Assembly (NCBI GenBank): GCA_964016875.1 | Contig: OZ024733.1 | Coordinates: forward strand, 23,851,324-23,915,323 | Direction: 5' to 3' | Length of the DNA stretch: 64,000 nt | Origin: Fallopia convolvulus | Lineage: Eukaryota > Streptophyta > Magnoliopsida > Caryophyllales > Polygonaceae | Shown: in pieces, positions 24,046 to 34,846 of the stretch | Numbering within the stretch: the stretch's first letter is position 1 | Layout: each line of letters begins with the position of its first letter | Notes under the pieces: model-generated | What the model was told of the DNA's origin: nothing | The model's input: only the letters and a program-made list of their open reading frames with translations | The model's database searches: none | Translations under genes and position numbers: made by a program

Positions 24046-24810
24046 TTAGGATCGTTAGTACGTCTAGGTTGTCGACCTCAACTAAGTCGTCAACCTCTTA
24101 AGTAAATGCAGCGGAAATGAACTACAAGAAAGACTTACTTGAACACAAAGTTTTTATAGCGGAAACACTTGTTTGATTAACTCAATCAACCAAGTGTAAA
24201 AACCACTCCCTTCCAAGTTCTCGCTTGGAAGGATTAAAAGCCGTAGCTTGCTTTATTGACCTTTTGGACTAGTTACACGAACACCCTGGATCTAGACCTA
24301 CTTCCCAAGCACTCTAGAACTCGTTGTGAACTGAGTAACTACAACCCGCACTCAATCTAACAAAAGCCTACGTCTTCCTCTCGAACTCTCGTTTCTTTCT
24401 TAGCACAAAATGGAGTATGAGTTCGTGCTCTATCTAACCTAAAGCCTTAGATTAAATATACACAAACTAGATCAGATAAGAGAGAATAATATCTTCCAAT
24501 TCGGTTATGGCAAGATATTATTTGTATTATCTTTACAAAATCATCCTAAGCATATAAAAGGATTACAATCAACAACGGCTTAGGATAAAGGCATAAATGG
24601 CCTACAATATAATTTGCATAAGATCTTTCCTAAAACAAGATTATACTATCCAAACTACCAAGATCTCACGCGTCTTCAAGATCTCCGAGATCTGCCTTCA
24701 ACACATGTCAACGACCTAACTGACGTTGGCGACTCCTTTCAAAGACTCGAGGCCGTTCACGTGACAGACGTTTGGAATCATCAAAATCAAAGCCTCTAGC
24801 TTTTCTAACA
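24046..24810 (-). repeat. SIRE-H 3' LTR (765 bp)
   Basis: On the minus strand it starts TGTTAGAAAAGC. It contains paired GTCGAC/GTCAACGAC motifs near 24075-24105 and 24708-24735. Parts recur at 29089-29334 (inverted) and 29335-29543 (direct). Confidence 0.85.
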
Positions 24811-24826
24811 AATTCCCCCTTTTTGA
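24811..24826 (-). other. SIRE-H polypurine tract
   Basis: The minus strand reads AAAAAGGGGGAATT immediately before the LTR TG. Confidence 0.8.
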
Positions 24827-25223
24827 TGGTGACAAACTCTTCTATCTTGTATAACAGAGTAATACCAAAATCTCTAGCAGGATATGCAATAATATTCATA
24901 TTAGCCAAAAGTTCCCCCTAACTTGGATAACCCACAAGTAATTCAGCATAAAAATCCCATTATTTTATCTACCCCTAGCCTTTTCCCCCTTTTGGCATCA
25001 TCAAAAAGATCAATCTAAATAATCAAGCAAAAAGAGATAATCAAACAAGGGTAAATAGAAAATTATCCAACATACATACGGAATCCATAACAACGAAGGC
25101 AAAATAGTCTTAATCATGCAACACAGAGAAAGCAAAAGCACATAGATGAAACCGAAAAGATGTTTTTGAGATAGTAGATGTGCAAGGGAAAAAATAAAGG
25201 GAACTGGATGTTGGCTACTCAAG
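24827..25223 (-). other. SIRE-H 3' untranslated region
   Basis: This is AT-rich sequence after the env-like stop with no convincing ORF. A second purine-rich string (AAAAGGGGGAAAAGG on the minus strand, near 24973-24987) resembles the tract next to the LTR. Confidence 0.5.
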
Positions 25224-27173
25224 CTAAGTCACTGACTTGATCAAATCCTTGAGCGCAACAGATAAGTCATGAACATCAGATTTCAGCGCAGATTGATCAC
25301 GCAGGAGTTGGCCAACTTTCTCAAGCAAATCCTGGTTTTGGCGTTGGAGCTCAACTAACAGCTTCATAATTGTACCAGGTTGTTCACCTTCCCTTCCCAT
25401 AGCATGAATGCCTAACTCAGCATCTTCCATCTCAGCATCAGAAACTACATCCTTGCCTGCATCCCTTGACACCCATTTATCATCAATCAGTTTATAGCCC
25501 ATCTTACGAACAATGTCAGAATTCAGAAGTCGTGCGTGCTCCACTTCTTTCTCAACCTCATAAACCTCATGATAAAGAAGCACTTTCTTGACAATAGAGC
25601 AATATGGGAGAGCATGTGTGGGATTATCTTTCACAGATTCCATGTGGAGAAGCACTAACCGAGCAAAGTTGACAGGTTCCTTGTTGAGAATGTTATCCAT
25701 GACAAGAATGTCCTGGATCATAGTAGTGCTCCTCTTTTGTTCCCGGGGAATCAAGTTGCTGATCACCCAAGTGAAAAGAACCTTCCTTTCGGCACTCATG
25801 AAATTGGTGACAAAGGGACCACCATCAACATCATCGACCTGTGTGACCTTTTTGAGCAGCTCAGCAGAATCAACTTCTTCAGGCCATGTACCTCTATGAT
25901 ATTCAGCAAATCCCTTGTGTGGCACTTGCAGAAGAGTGGCTAACTCCATGCTCGACAGGGTGAATTTCTCACCATGTAACTCATAATGGCCCATGGTCCT
26001 CTTCTCTTTGTCCTCTACAGTCAACGACCTGTAGAATTCTTACACTAATTCCGGATTGAAACTTTCCTCCTCATGGAAGAGATGAGTCCACCCTTGATGA
26101 GACAGCAACTCAGTAACGCCTTGTAAACCAGTGGAATTGATGAACTCATCGTCCATGATGAGTTCCTTGACAAAGTCACGACCTGCCATGTAACTTCCTT
26201 CACCTTCTATTTCTCTACTGCCCTTTTTAGGTTTTCCACTTGCAGCGAGTCGTCCACTTGACCGAGTGGGCATCTTTTTACTCTTTTTCGACTTAACAGT
26301 TTTCTTGGAGACAATAGAGTCTCCACCTTCAGATCCAACTGGTGTCGGAGATACTTCCCTTCCTCTCTTTCTAGTAACCTTAGCACTAGACTCCCTAGTC
26401 TTAGGTTTTCTAGATTCCTTAGTTATCACCACATCATCCTCATCAGACTTTTCAGACTCAAAAAGTTCTCTAGCGATTTCTTCTTTTGATTTTACTTTAG
26501 AAGAGGATGCAACAGATTTGAGTAGAGTGAGCTTAGGATCACTAGGAGTACCTTGTTCAGAGTCATCGTGTCCTTCGATGTTGAGAGGCTGAAGCGGTGA
26601 GTCTGGATTTTCAATGGAGTCGTTCACCTTGCTTGGGTCAACGACCTGTTCGGGGTCATTGACTTGAGCATCAGTTCCCGCTAAAAGCACAGTAGTCGTC
26701 TTCTCCGAGACGACTGGTTCAGAAACTTTATCTTCGGACTCCATAACCTCAATTGAGTTTACTACTTCTTGGACAGAATCGAATTCCCCTTGCATGTCTT
26801 GGGTTTTAGAACTCTCAACCTCAAGCAAAATCTCAGTTTTCTCTTGCTCATGCTCTCTGGGTTTCGGGGAATTGGGTATAGAAATTTGTGATGGGGCTAG
26901 GGTTTCTGGTAGGGTTTGAGACGGAGGGATTTCTTGAGAAATTGGGAGAGATTCAGTTTGATTTGGAGAGGATGGTCCTGGTTCTTGATTTTGTGTGGAT
27001 TCGGGACCTTCAAGCATCAATGGTGTGGCTGGTTTTTTGGTGGTTTGAATGGCTGCCAAGAGCAGAGCCAGGGTTTGGGGATCCACGACTTTCCTAAGCT
27101 TTAGGGCTAGGGTTCGTGGGGATTCAGTACCACGTATGGGGGATGAGGGATTGGGGTTCTGGTGGGACGCCAT
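25224..27173 (-). pseudogene. SIRE-H env-like ORF (ORF3-type plant transposon protein), one internal stop
   Basis: The single frame of 650 codons is broken only by TAA at 26042-26040. Residues 1-330 are rich in Ser, Pro and Glu, with basic patches (KKTVKSKKSKK, TRKRGR) that could be nuclear signals. The C-terminal half has SFNPELV-stop-EFYRSL, KFTLSSMELATLLQVP, LFTWVISNLIPREQKR, TTMIQDILVMDNILNKEPVN, and a final coiled coil. This succession parallels Athila ORF3 (FPALTSEFLASLE, REYTMAEFNAILELP, LRVLAATFWPKRELNRPT). I see no signal peptide or membrane segment. It is probably homologous to the 'putative plant transposon protein' family; function unknown. Confidence 0.75.
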
Positions 27174-27965
27174 TAAAAAAATCGAAGCTTTTTGGAAGAA
27201 AGGTTCAGAGAGATGAAAGGCAAGAGATTGATAAAAATTGCAAGATAAAGAGCGTACCTTTTTCTCCGTATTTAAGCTTGGACTGAGTTGATGTGATGGA
27301 AACTAGATCTTCCGAAAATCTTTTATTTAATGTAACTGAAAGGGCAAATTTCCTTTGGCAAAAGATCTTCAAATATTTGAAAAGATACCGTTGGAGAAAG
27401 GTGATTCTTGTCTTACTCTAAAACTGACGTTCACAACTTGTTCTACGTCAACCACTTAACCAACAAAAATACCAGACAATTGACATTCCTCAAATAGTGC
27501 ACAATCACTAACCTCACTCAAGTCGTCAACATCCATTGAAAAGAGAATACGCCTGGTTCTTTGGGGTTTTGCACGGGGGTGCCAAAGAGAACCAAGGGAA
27601 ATAATTTATGTGGCTTTGTCAATCATGCAGATAAGTCTCCGTTTATAACAAAACATTCAAAAATAGGCTCATATAGACTCTCTAACATGATAGACTAGGG
27701 CAGGCTGTAGAGTCAACTGTCATTTGAGCTTGTAATGAGGGTTAGGAACATCAGGTTTGGACTCTTTTGGGCTCAAAGAAAGATTTCAACATGTAATTGA
27801 TGCATAACTCAAGAAGCAAAGAATGAAGACATAATGATGTGCATGGTTCATGAGTATGTAGCATGGAAACCTTCAAATTTAACACCTCAAGATCATAAAA
27901 CTTTTGAATCATAAATAGATCATCTAATCTAGTCAATCATTGAGGGAATATAGATGGGAAATAGA
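27174..27965 (-). other. SIRE-H spacer between pol and env-like ORF
   Basis: No ORF is seen. The length (about 790 bp) suits a leader with a splice acceptor or promoter for the downstream ORF, but none is identified. Confidence 0.5.
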
Positions 27966-29060
27966 TTAGTTTAGGGAAATCATGCCTAGCTCCATGCGAA
28001 ACTGTACAAAGGGTTCACGATTGAGAGCTTTAGTGAATATGTCAGCACGTTGTTCACCTGTTCGGCAGAAATCCATGGTCACCAACCCTTTCTCGACACA
28101 ATCGCGAAGAAAGTGATGTCGAATCTCTATGTGCTTGGTTCGTGAATGTTGTACAGGGTTCTTTGAGATGTTGATGGCACTTGTGTTGTCACAAAGAATA
28201 GGTATACCATCATACTCTAAGCCAAAGTCATGAAGTTGTTGCTTAAGTCAAAGAAGTTGGGTGCAGCACGCAGCAACGACAATGTACTCAGCTTCTGCAG
28301 TAGAGAGAGCAACTGAATTTTGCTTCTTGGACCCCCATGACACCAGACATGGTCCAAGAAATTGAGCCATCCCTAAAGTACTCTTACGATCAATTTTGTT
28401 CCCAGCAAAATCAGCATCCGTGTACCCGACTAGACCAAAATCACATGAGGTTGGGTACCATAGGCATAAGTCATCGGACCCTTTGAGGTACCTTAAAATC
28501 CTCTTGACAGCTTTGAGATGCGATTCTCTTGGATCAGACTGAAATCTGGCACATAAGCATACGCTGAACATGATGTCTGGTCTGCTTGCCGTGAGGTAGA
28601 GTAAAGAACCTATGATGCCCCGATACAAAGTCTGATCAACCTTCTTTTCATTTTCATCTTTTCCTAGAGAGGTGATGGGAGAGATAGGTGTGTCAAAGGA
28701 TTTTGAGTTGTCCAATCCGAACTTCTTGACACACTCCCTGAGATACTTTTGTTGATGCACTCTTGTTCCTTCCATATCTTGAGTAACCTGAAGTCCTAGG
28801 AAAAACTTAAGTTCACCAACCATACTCATCTCAAATTCACTGGCCATGAGGTTAGCGAACCTCTTCACAAGTTTTTCATCAGTGGAGCCAAAGATGATGT
28901 CGTCCACGTAGACTTGTACAACCAGAGTGTGCTTTCTTTCTTTGAGAAGAAAGAGTGTCTTATCCACTTGTCCTCGAACATATCCATGTTGGAGCAAGAA
29001 CTGAGAAAGCTTGTCATACCAAGCTCGAGGTGCTTGCTTCAAACCATAAAGAGCTTTGTC
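27966..29060 (-). pseudogene. pol: SIRE-H pol 3' half: RT end and RNase H
   Basis: It begins within RT at KLDKALYGLKQAPRAWYDKL, then VVQVYVDDIIFGSTDEKL (YVDD intact) and LKFFLGLQVTQ. RNase H follows with YTDADFAGNKIDRKSTLGMA and QNSVALSTAEAEYIVVAACC. A TGA at about 28247 interrupts, and the frame continues to HFLRDCVEKGLV, RADIFTKALNREPFVQFRME and a stop at 27966-27968. The sequence style is SIRE/Maximus. Integrase, protease and gag are missing. Confidence 0.9.
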
Positions 29061-29543
29061 GAGTTTACCCGACTAGACCCAGGGTGTTCTAGATCCAGGG
29101 TGTTCGTGTAACTAGTCCAAAAGGTCAATAAAGCAAGCTACGACTTTTAATCCTTCCAAGCGAGAACTTGGAAGGGAGTGGTTTTTACACTTGGTTGATT
29201 GAGTTAATCAAACAAGTGTTTCCACTATAAAAACTTTGTGTTCAAGTAAGTCTTTCTTGTAGTTCATTTCCACTGCATTAACTTAAGAGGTTGACGACTT
29301 AGTTGAGGTCGACAACCTAGACGTACTAACGATCCTACAATATAATCTGCATAAGATCTTTCCTAAAACAAGATTATACTATCCAAACTACCAAGATCTC
29401 ATGCGTCTTCAAGATCTCCGAGATTTGCCTTCAACACACGTCGACGACCTAACTGACGTTGGCGACTCCTTTCAAAGACTCGAGGTCGTTCACGTGACAG
29501 ACGTTTGGAACCATCAAAATCAAAGCCTCCAGCTTTTCTAACA
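29061..29543. repeat. SIRE-H rearranged 5' LTR (part inverted)
   Basis: 29089-29334 is the reverse complement of 24046-24300, including the LTR terminus (GATCCTACA). 29335-29543 is in direct orientation to 24605-24810. The two join at a shared CCTACA(ATATAAT) string. A short CCAGGGTGTTC duplication marks the junction with pol. Confidence 0.8.
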
Positions 29544-30330
29544 CATATCAAGTCATATGAATAATAAAGATCATGCCTTTTCACATAAGAAATCAACTTT
29601 CGTTGAAAAGAAAAGTAAATTAACCAACTTTCGCAAATCAATTCACTATAATCTACCTATCACGATCTAAGGTTTTCAACTTTCATTTTAAACCTTATTC
29701 CTATTCAAATTCACAATCTTTTCTTTTGATCAAATCATGAACAAGAATTTACTTCAACTTTCACCAAAGTTGTAAGCACAAATAAGTAGAAACAAGATTA
29801 AAGGCAATCAATTCATGGTTTCAAGCTATCAACATGCATAGCTAAGCTGGGATTTTACCCCTAACCCTAGAATAAAAGACTACGCTCATAATTGAAGAAC
29901 AAACACAAAGATTTAAATAAGAAAACATGTCTTTAAATTGAACTAAAGAAAACTTACCAACCCCCGTCAGGGTCGGTAGGACTTTTCTGGGCGTTTTTCC
30001 TTCACACTTTCTTCTTGTAGACCTCGGTACCGACCCCCCTAAAGTTGGTAAAGAGTCATTTCCTAAGCTTTTCATTCTCTTATTCTCCCGTTTCCTTCTT
30101 GGATCTTCCGCCAATGCCTTCAAGCTTCCTTCCTATCCGTGGGATGCTCTAGAATGCTCCACTTCTGCCCCAGAACCTATAAGAAAACACAAAATCATTC
30201 ATACCTTCCATACTTCGCGCAAAATACGAAAACTAAAGCAAACAACACAAAACGAACACAAAACCTATCTAAACACGACTCAAAAATCCTAGAAAGACTA
30301 TATAAAACCAAGCTAAAAACGTGGACATCA
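29544..30330 (-). repeat. ATH-B 5' LTR, outer piece
   Basis: It resumes catatcaagtcatatg after SIRE-H and ends GTGGACATCA at 30330, followed by the target duplication ATGTC. It lacks about 270 bp relative to 10743-11928 (break near 29957). Confidence 0.9.
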
Positions 30331-30335
30331 ATGTC

Positions 30336-31362
30336 ATGGTTGCGACCGCGGTTTGGACGGCGGCGACCGCGGCTTACAAGGCGGTGCCCACGGCTTTACA
30401 CTGACTCAGAGTCAAGAGAAGTCAAATCCGCGCCCGCGGATTCCAATTCCGTGCCCGTGGAGGCTATCGTCAACGTGATCCAAGACATAGATTTTATCTC
30501 TCTTTTAATATCTAGTTTCCTTTCTTATCTTTCGTGTTTTGAGTTGGCTATGCAAGCCAAGTTTTCAGATTTTGTTGAACTTAGACTTTTTATCATCTAT
30601 TCTACTTTGAATTTTGTATTCTCTCTTGCTATGGACTGCTAAACACCTTTTAATTCTCTTCAAGTTGAAGCTTTTGGATTCAAGTTTATTGTGAGATTCT
30701 TCTTCTCAAGTTTATTCGTGTAAGGTTATTTTAATTCTCTTGGGCTTAATTTATATTGATTGTTTTGATTTCTCCTTGTTTGACCAACATGTTGGAATTG
30801 TTACACTCTATTGCTAGGATCTAGGTTTCTCGTAGTAAAACCTAATATTTGTAGCAACTCATTGTTTTAGGACTCATTGGACTAAACCAATTGAGAAAGA
30901 GATTTGAATGCATGTTTAATTGCTTGACTCGTTCAAACTCAATTGCATGTATCCTGCATATCCTTGTTCTTATTTCTAATATCCATGTCATTCATTATCG
31001 TTTCATGTTTATTTGGATATTAAGTTTGCATGTCTCGTTTCAATGTTCTACAACTGATCAGGATAGAAATAACTAAAAGAGAATGACTTGTTTGAATCAT
31101 TGATCAATAACTTGATGAATTAAGTGGATGCTTGAATAGAATTGTTTTTACCAAATTGAATACAAATCCATATTTACTTGCTTTGTTTGCTTTGAATTCT
31201 CTTGTGTTAGAATCATAACTCAAAACCCCCCTTTTGTTACTATCTTGAGTTGATAACAATAATTACTTAGAACACAAGTATTTCTTGGGTACGATCCCGA
31301 CTTACCAGCTATACTAGTTGAGTAATTAGGGATTTATGTTTGATTTATTATTATCTCTAACA
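30336..31362 (+). repeat. LTR-C, right portion
   Basis: It continues from 1258. It has gcgaccgcgg motifs at 30342 and 30363 (21 apart), a further pair near 30430 and 30452, then an AT-rich body and the end ATTATCTCTAACA. The end style matches Athila LTRs (CCTCTCAACA). It abuts RT coding sequence with no primer site or gag. Confidence 0.7.
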
Positions 31363-32810
31363 AACTTTCCAAGGAGATAGAAGAGAGAATCGTGTAGGTA
31401 CTTAAGGAGCACAAGACAGCCCTGGGATGGACCATTGTTGACATTAAAGGGATTAGTCCCTCTGCATGTATGCATAGGATCCTCCTAGAATATGGTGCCA
31501 AACCATCTAGGCAACCACAAAAGAGGGTCAACCCACCTATGATGGAGGTAGTCAAGAAGGAAGTGCTAAAGCTCCTACAAGCATGTATGATTTATTCCAT
31601 CTCTGATAGTTAGTGGGTTAGTCCGACCCAAGTTGTGCCCAAGAAAGGTGGTATCACCATCGTAGAAAATATACATGGGGAGTTAGTTTCCACTAGAGTC
31701 CAGACGAGTTGGACAATATGCATTGATTACCATAAGCTAAACATGGTAACTAGAAAAGATCACTTTCCCTTCCCATTTATTGATCAAATGCTCGAGCGAC
31801 TTGCCAGTCGTTCATATTACTGTTTTCTAGATGGCTATTCAGGGCATTTTCAAAGTGCCATTGCACTAGAGGACCAAGAGAAAACGATATTTAAATGTCC
31901 TTTTGGCACTTTTGCATACCGTAAAATGCCATTTGGATTATGTAACACACCTAGGACGTTCCAACAGTGTATGATTAGTATCTTTTCTGAATATATTGAA
32001 ACTTTTATTGAGGTTTTCATGGAGGACTTTACAATATATGGAGATGACTTTGATGCATGCTTAAACCATTTATCCTTAATCCTTCAAAGATGTGTAGAAA
32101 CCAATATGGTTCTTAACTCTAAGAAGTGTCACTTTATGGTTGAGCAAGGCATTGTTTTGGGTCACATGGTATCATCAAGGGGTATTGAGGTAGATAAGGC
32201 AAAGATTGAAATCATTTAGTCATTGCCTTATCCTACTAATGTGCATGAAGTGCGTTCTTTTCTAGGCCATGCAGGTTTCTATCACAAGTTTATTAAAGAC
32301 TTCTCAAAGATCATAACCCCATTGTGTGAGTTGTTGAAGAATGATGTGCCTTATGAGTTTAATGAAGCATGCAAGAAGGCATTTGATGAGCTAAAAATCC
32401 GCCTCACAAGTGCACCAATAATCCAGGCCCCAGATTGGTCTTAACCTTTTGAGATCATGTGTGATGCCAGTGACTACGTCTTTGGGGCTGTTCTGGGTCA
32501 AAAGGAAGCTAGAGTATCTCATGTCATACATTATGCTTCAATGACCTTGAATGATGCCCAAAGGAACTACTACACCACTGAAAAGGAAATGCTTGTTGTA
32601 GTGTTTGCTTTGGAGAAGTTCAGGCAATATCTATTGGGGACCAAGGTGATAGTATATTTAGACAACGCAATCCTTCATTATTTAATGACGAAGAAGGAAT
32701 TTAAGCCAAGACTAATAAGATGGATTTGTCTAATGAATGAGTTTGATATTGAGATCAGAGATAAAAAGGGAGAAGCTAGAGAACCTTGTGACTGACCATC
32801 TGAGTAGGCT
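31363..32810 (+). pseudogene. pol: ATH-C pol fragment: RT and RNase H (Athila)
   Basis: Translation starts inside pol (KEHKTALGWTIVDIKGISPS). RT continues with VVPKKGGITIVENIHGELVS, CFLDGYSGHF (first Asp kept) and MPFGLCNTPRTFQQ. The catalytic box reads VFMEDFTIYG, Glu where Athila has the first Asp of the DD pair. Stops are at about 31396, 31611 and 32218. RNase H contains HYASMTLNDAQRNYYTTEKE and a broken end near 32795. There is no integrase. Confidence 0.88.
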
Positions 32811-33151
32811 TGTGTATGAAGAAGACAAGCCGGGAAGCCAACATTAGATCCAAGGACAATTTCCAGATGACATGCTTTTCGGGGTCGATACTGAAGTGAA
32901 CCGCGATCGCGGCCCACCAATCGCGTCCGCAGACCCTTAACTGAGGGCCCCAAAGATTTAGAGAATCATTCGCGATCACTAAACCTCTCCATAGAAATCG
33001 CGGTGGACGATCCGCGACCGCGGGAGCCCATCCGTGCCCGCGGACGAAACTCTGTAAAGGAGGTACTATTGTAATGACACTCATTTTCGTAGGGACTTCC
33101 TAATTAAGTTTAAGCTAGTTTCAAGGACGAAACCATTTTATGGGGGTACTA
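32811..33151 (+). other. Junction of ATH-C with a chromovirus-like tail
   Basis: The frame QGQFPDDMLFG still resembles the Athila RNase H-integrase linker. CCGCG-NN-CGCGG-type motifs follow, including the perfect palindrome CCGCGATCGCGG at 32899-32910. From about 33043 the sequence looks like the end of a chromovirus body. GGACGAAAC occurs at 33040 and again near 33128, each followed by a G-rich tract and TGTAAT, so the join may have used this homology. Confidence 0.5.
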
Positions 33152-33292
33152 CTGTAATATCCCTCAGTTTTATAAGGATAAAAAATAATTTTACTTTACA
33201 TTTTTCCTTTAAGATAATAAAAGATTTGCATATTTTATTTCATAAGATTATTACTTTATAACATTGTAAATATTATAAGTTTGTTTATAAGG

Positions 33293-34242
33293 TGATGTGA
33301 TTCCATCTACCGAGTCATGACCCCATGATTTGAGTGAAGATTCCAGCCCTAAAGACAAACCCAATGTGCACGATAAAGGGGAGCCTATACTTGGACAAGC
33401 AACCAAAGACCATGTTCGAGGCGCTAAGAAGTCGAGACAAGGAGCCATGCCCTATCTTGGGCGCATCACACGAGCCCTAGCTAAGTCAATACTAGACAAA
33501 ATCAAGGAGGAGCTCATGGCTCATAAGTTTCCGATGGCTAATGACGATGAAGGTTAGAGTGTTATTGTGACTTTTGGTGAAACTAGTGCACAAACTTGAC
33601 TTATGTTTCGTTAAGGGCTTTAAGTTAGTTTCTTTAAACTTTTGGGTTGTTTTATGTAATAACGAGCGGAGTTATGGATGAAATGAGAGAGAGAGAGAGG
33701 CGTGGCCTAGGGTATTAAGTGTCATTTGTGGCCTCCTTTGAGCTTAGACTTGAACGAATTGGTGTTGCTTTCTTTCCTTGTTTTTCAATCAAATTTCTTG
33801 CTTGTTTTTTCGTTCAATCTCGTTGTTTGATCGTTGGTGGGTAATATCCGACGATCTTGCATCTTAGTTTTCTCAATTCTTGGTGAGTCATATCCAAGGT
33901 TTGAGCATCCATATCCAACAATCCATCAATCCACTTCCAATCGCTCCATCCATCGATCTATCTCCATCTCGGTGGAATTCTGCACCACGTCAGTATTTTC
34001 ACCATAACTTCCAAATTACATATCATATAGATCTGAAATTTTGAAGACGTAAACTAGACTCAAATATCTAACTCTGGGATTTGGAATCACCCAATTCCGA
34101 GTCCGGAAGTGGGAGATCTACCCTTTTAATCCCATACGAAATTCAGCCACTGAGCTCCACCATCTTCGAACCAAGTGAAAATTTCCTACCATTCTTCGGC
34201 AATCTCTTTGCACCATCATCTACACCATCGATCCTCTCATCA
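33293..34242 (+). repeat. LTR-D 5' LTR (950 bp)
   Basis: It starts TGATGTGATTCCATCTACCG, the same as 36328 onward, and ends ...CTCATCA. Relative to the 3' LTR it lacks about 100 bp near 33325. Confidence 0.85.
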
Positions 34243-34244
34243 AG

Positions 34245-34258
34245 TGGTATCAGAGCCA
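34245..34258 (+). promoter_or_regulatory. LTR-D primer-binding site (tRNA-iMet)
   Basis: TGGTATCAGAGCCA is the canonical initiator-Met primer site. It lies two bases after the LTR. Confidence 0.92.
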
Positions 34259-34740
34259 CATGAAGGTATCGCCATATAATCCTTGTTCCAACCTTAAATT
34301 TCCACTTGTTGCAAGTTTTTCTTGGTCGAATTTCCCTTGTGGTTGCGAGAGTTGTTGTGTGTTGTTGTTGTCTCGTGTTGTGTGGTGTTGTTGTCCATTG
34401 TTTGTGGTTGTTCTTGGCCGAATTTCATGAGCATCCATGGCTGAATTATGCTTGAAAAAACGTCCATGGATAGAACACTAAAAGGTTCTCATAATTTTGG
34501 TAGTTGAAGGGTTGTTTTCTTGCTTGATTAATGCCTTCAACTAGTAGTTGATTTGAATGAACCTTGGCTGAGTTGTGAGAGCTGAAAAAACGTGGATTTT
34601 GTGTCCAAAAACCAGCCTTATTCCTTTTCGTTACATGCTTGTTGAAAGGTTCGGTGCTAGGATACGGGAACGACACCAAGACGGAACATCTTGTGTTGTT
34701 GTTTAAGTGACTTTGAAATCTTTTGTTGAAAATCAGAAAA

Positions 34741-34846
34741 ACCTTGTTGGCGGCGTAAAGCTAATAAGGGGCCAGGCACAGAAAAAAAGATTAAGACTAG
34801 AAAAAGCTTGCCCGGCGGCGTAAAGCTAATAATGGGCCGGGCAAGG
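34741..34846 (+). other. Twin stem-loops in the LTR-D leader
   Basis: CTTGCCCGGC (34807-34816) pairs perfectly with GCCGGGCAAG (34836-34845) around a loop containing GGCGTAAAGCTAATAATG. A second, less perfect copy with the same loop lies at 34744-34780. The position between primer site and first ORF is where retroelements keep packaging and dimerization signals. Confidence 0.6.

Larger units (their letters stand above)
24046..29543 (-). mobile_element. SIRE-H: 5'-truncated, rearranged Ty1/copia SIRE/Maximus-type retrotransposon
   Basis: The flanking CATAT duplications are perfect. The left (3') LTR is 24046-24810. The right side is damaged: the first half of pol, gag and the primer site are absent, and the right LTR is partly inverted. 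Pol (RT-RNase H) is followed in the same orientation by a long extra ORF before the 3' LTR, the layout of SIRE/Maximus elements. The left end reads TTTAGGATCG where the inverted copy at 29334 implies TGTAGGATCG, so the terminal TG has mutated. Confidence 0.85.
1259..30330 (-). mobile_element. ATH-B: Athila-lineage Ty3/gypsy retrotransposon, minus strand, with nested insertions
   Basis: This element is read from right to left. The 5' LTR is 23744-24045 plus 29544-30330, the primer site is 23723-23740, and gag, protease, RT-RNase H, integrase and ORF3 follow. The purine tract is at 11929-11943, and the 3' LTR is 1259-1435 plus 10743-11928. LTRs start TGTTGAGAGG and end GGACATCA on the plus strand. 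The flanks ATATC and ATGTC are a 5-bp target duplication with one mismatch. Three elements sit inside it: TAT-A in the 3' LTR, MULE-M in the 3' untranslated region and SIRE-H in the 5' LTR. Without them it is about 12 kb, normal for Athila. All genes carry stops, so it is not autonomous now. Confidence 0.9.

Noticed and set aside
25224..27173. A true viral envelope gene in SIRE-H (and in Athila ORF3)
   Set aside because: No signal peptide, furin-like site or convincing membrane segment is visible. The proteins are acidic or basic, helical and probably intracellular, so env-like is used only for position.
33685..33702. Short GA microsatellite in the LTR-D 5' LTR
   Set aside because: A run of only about nine dinucleotides with no evident role.
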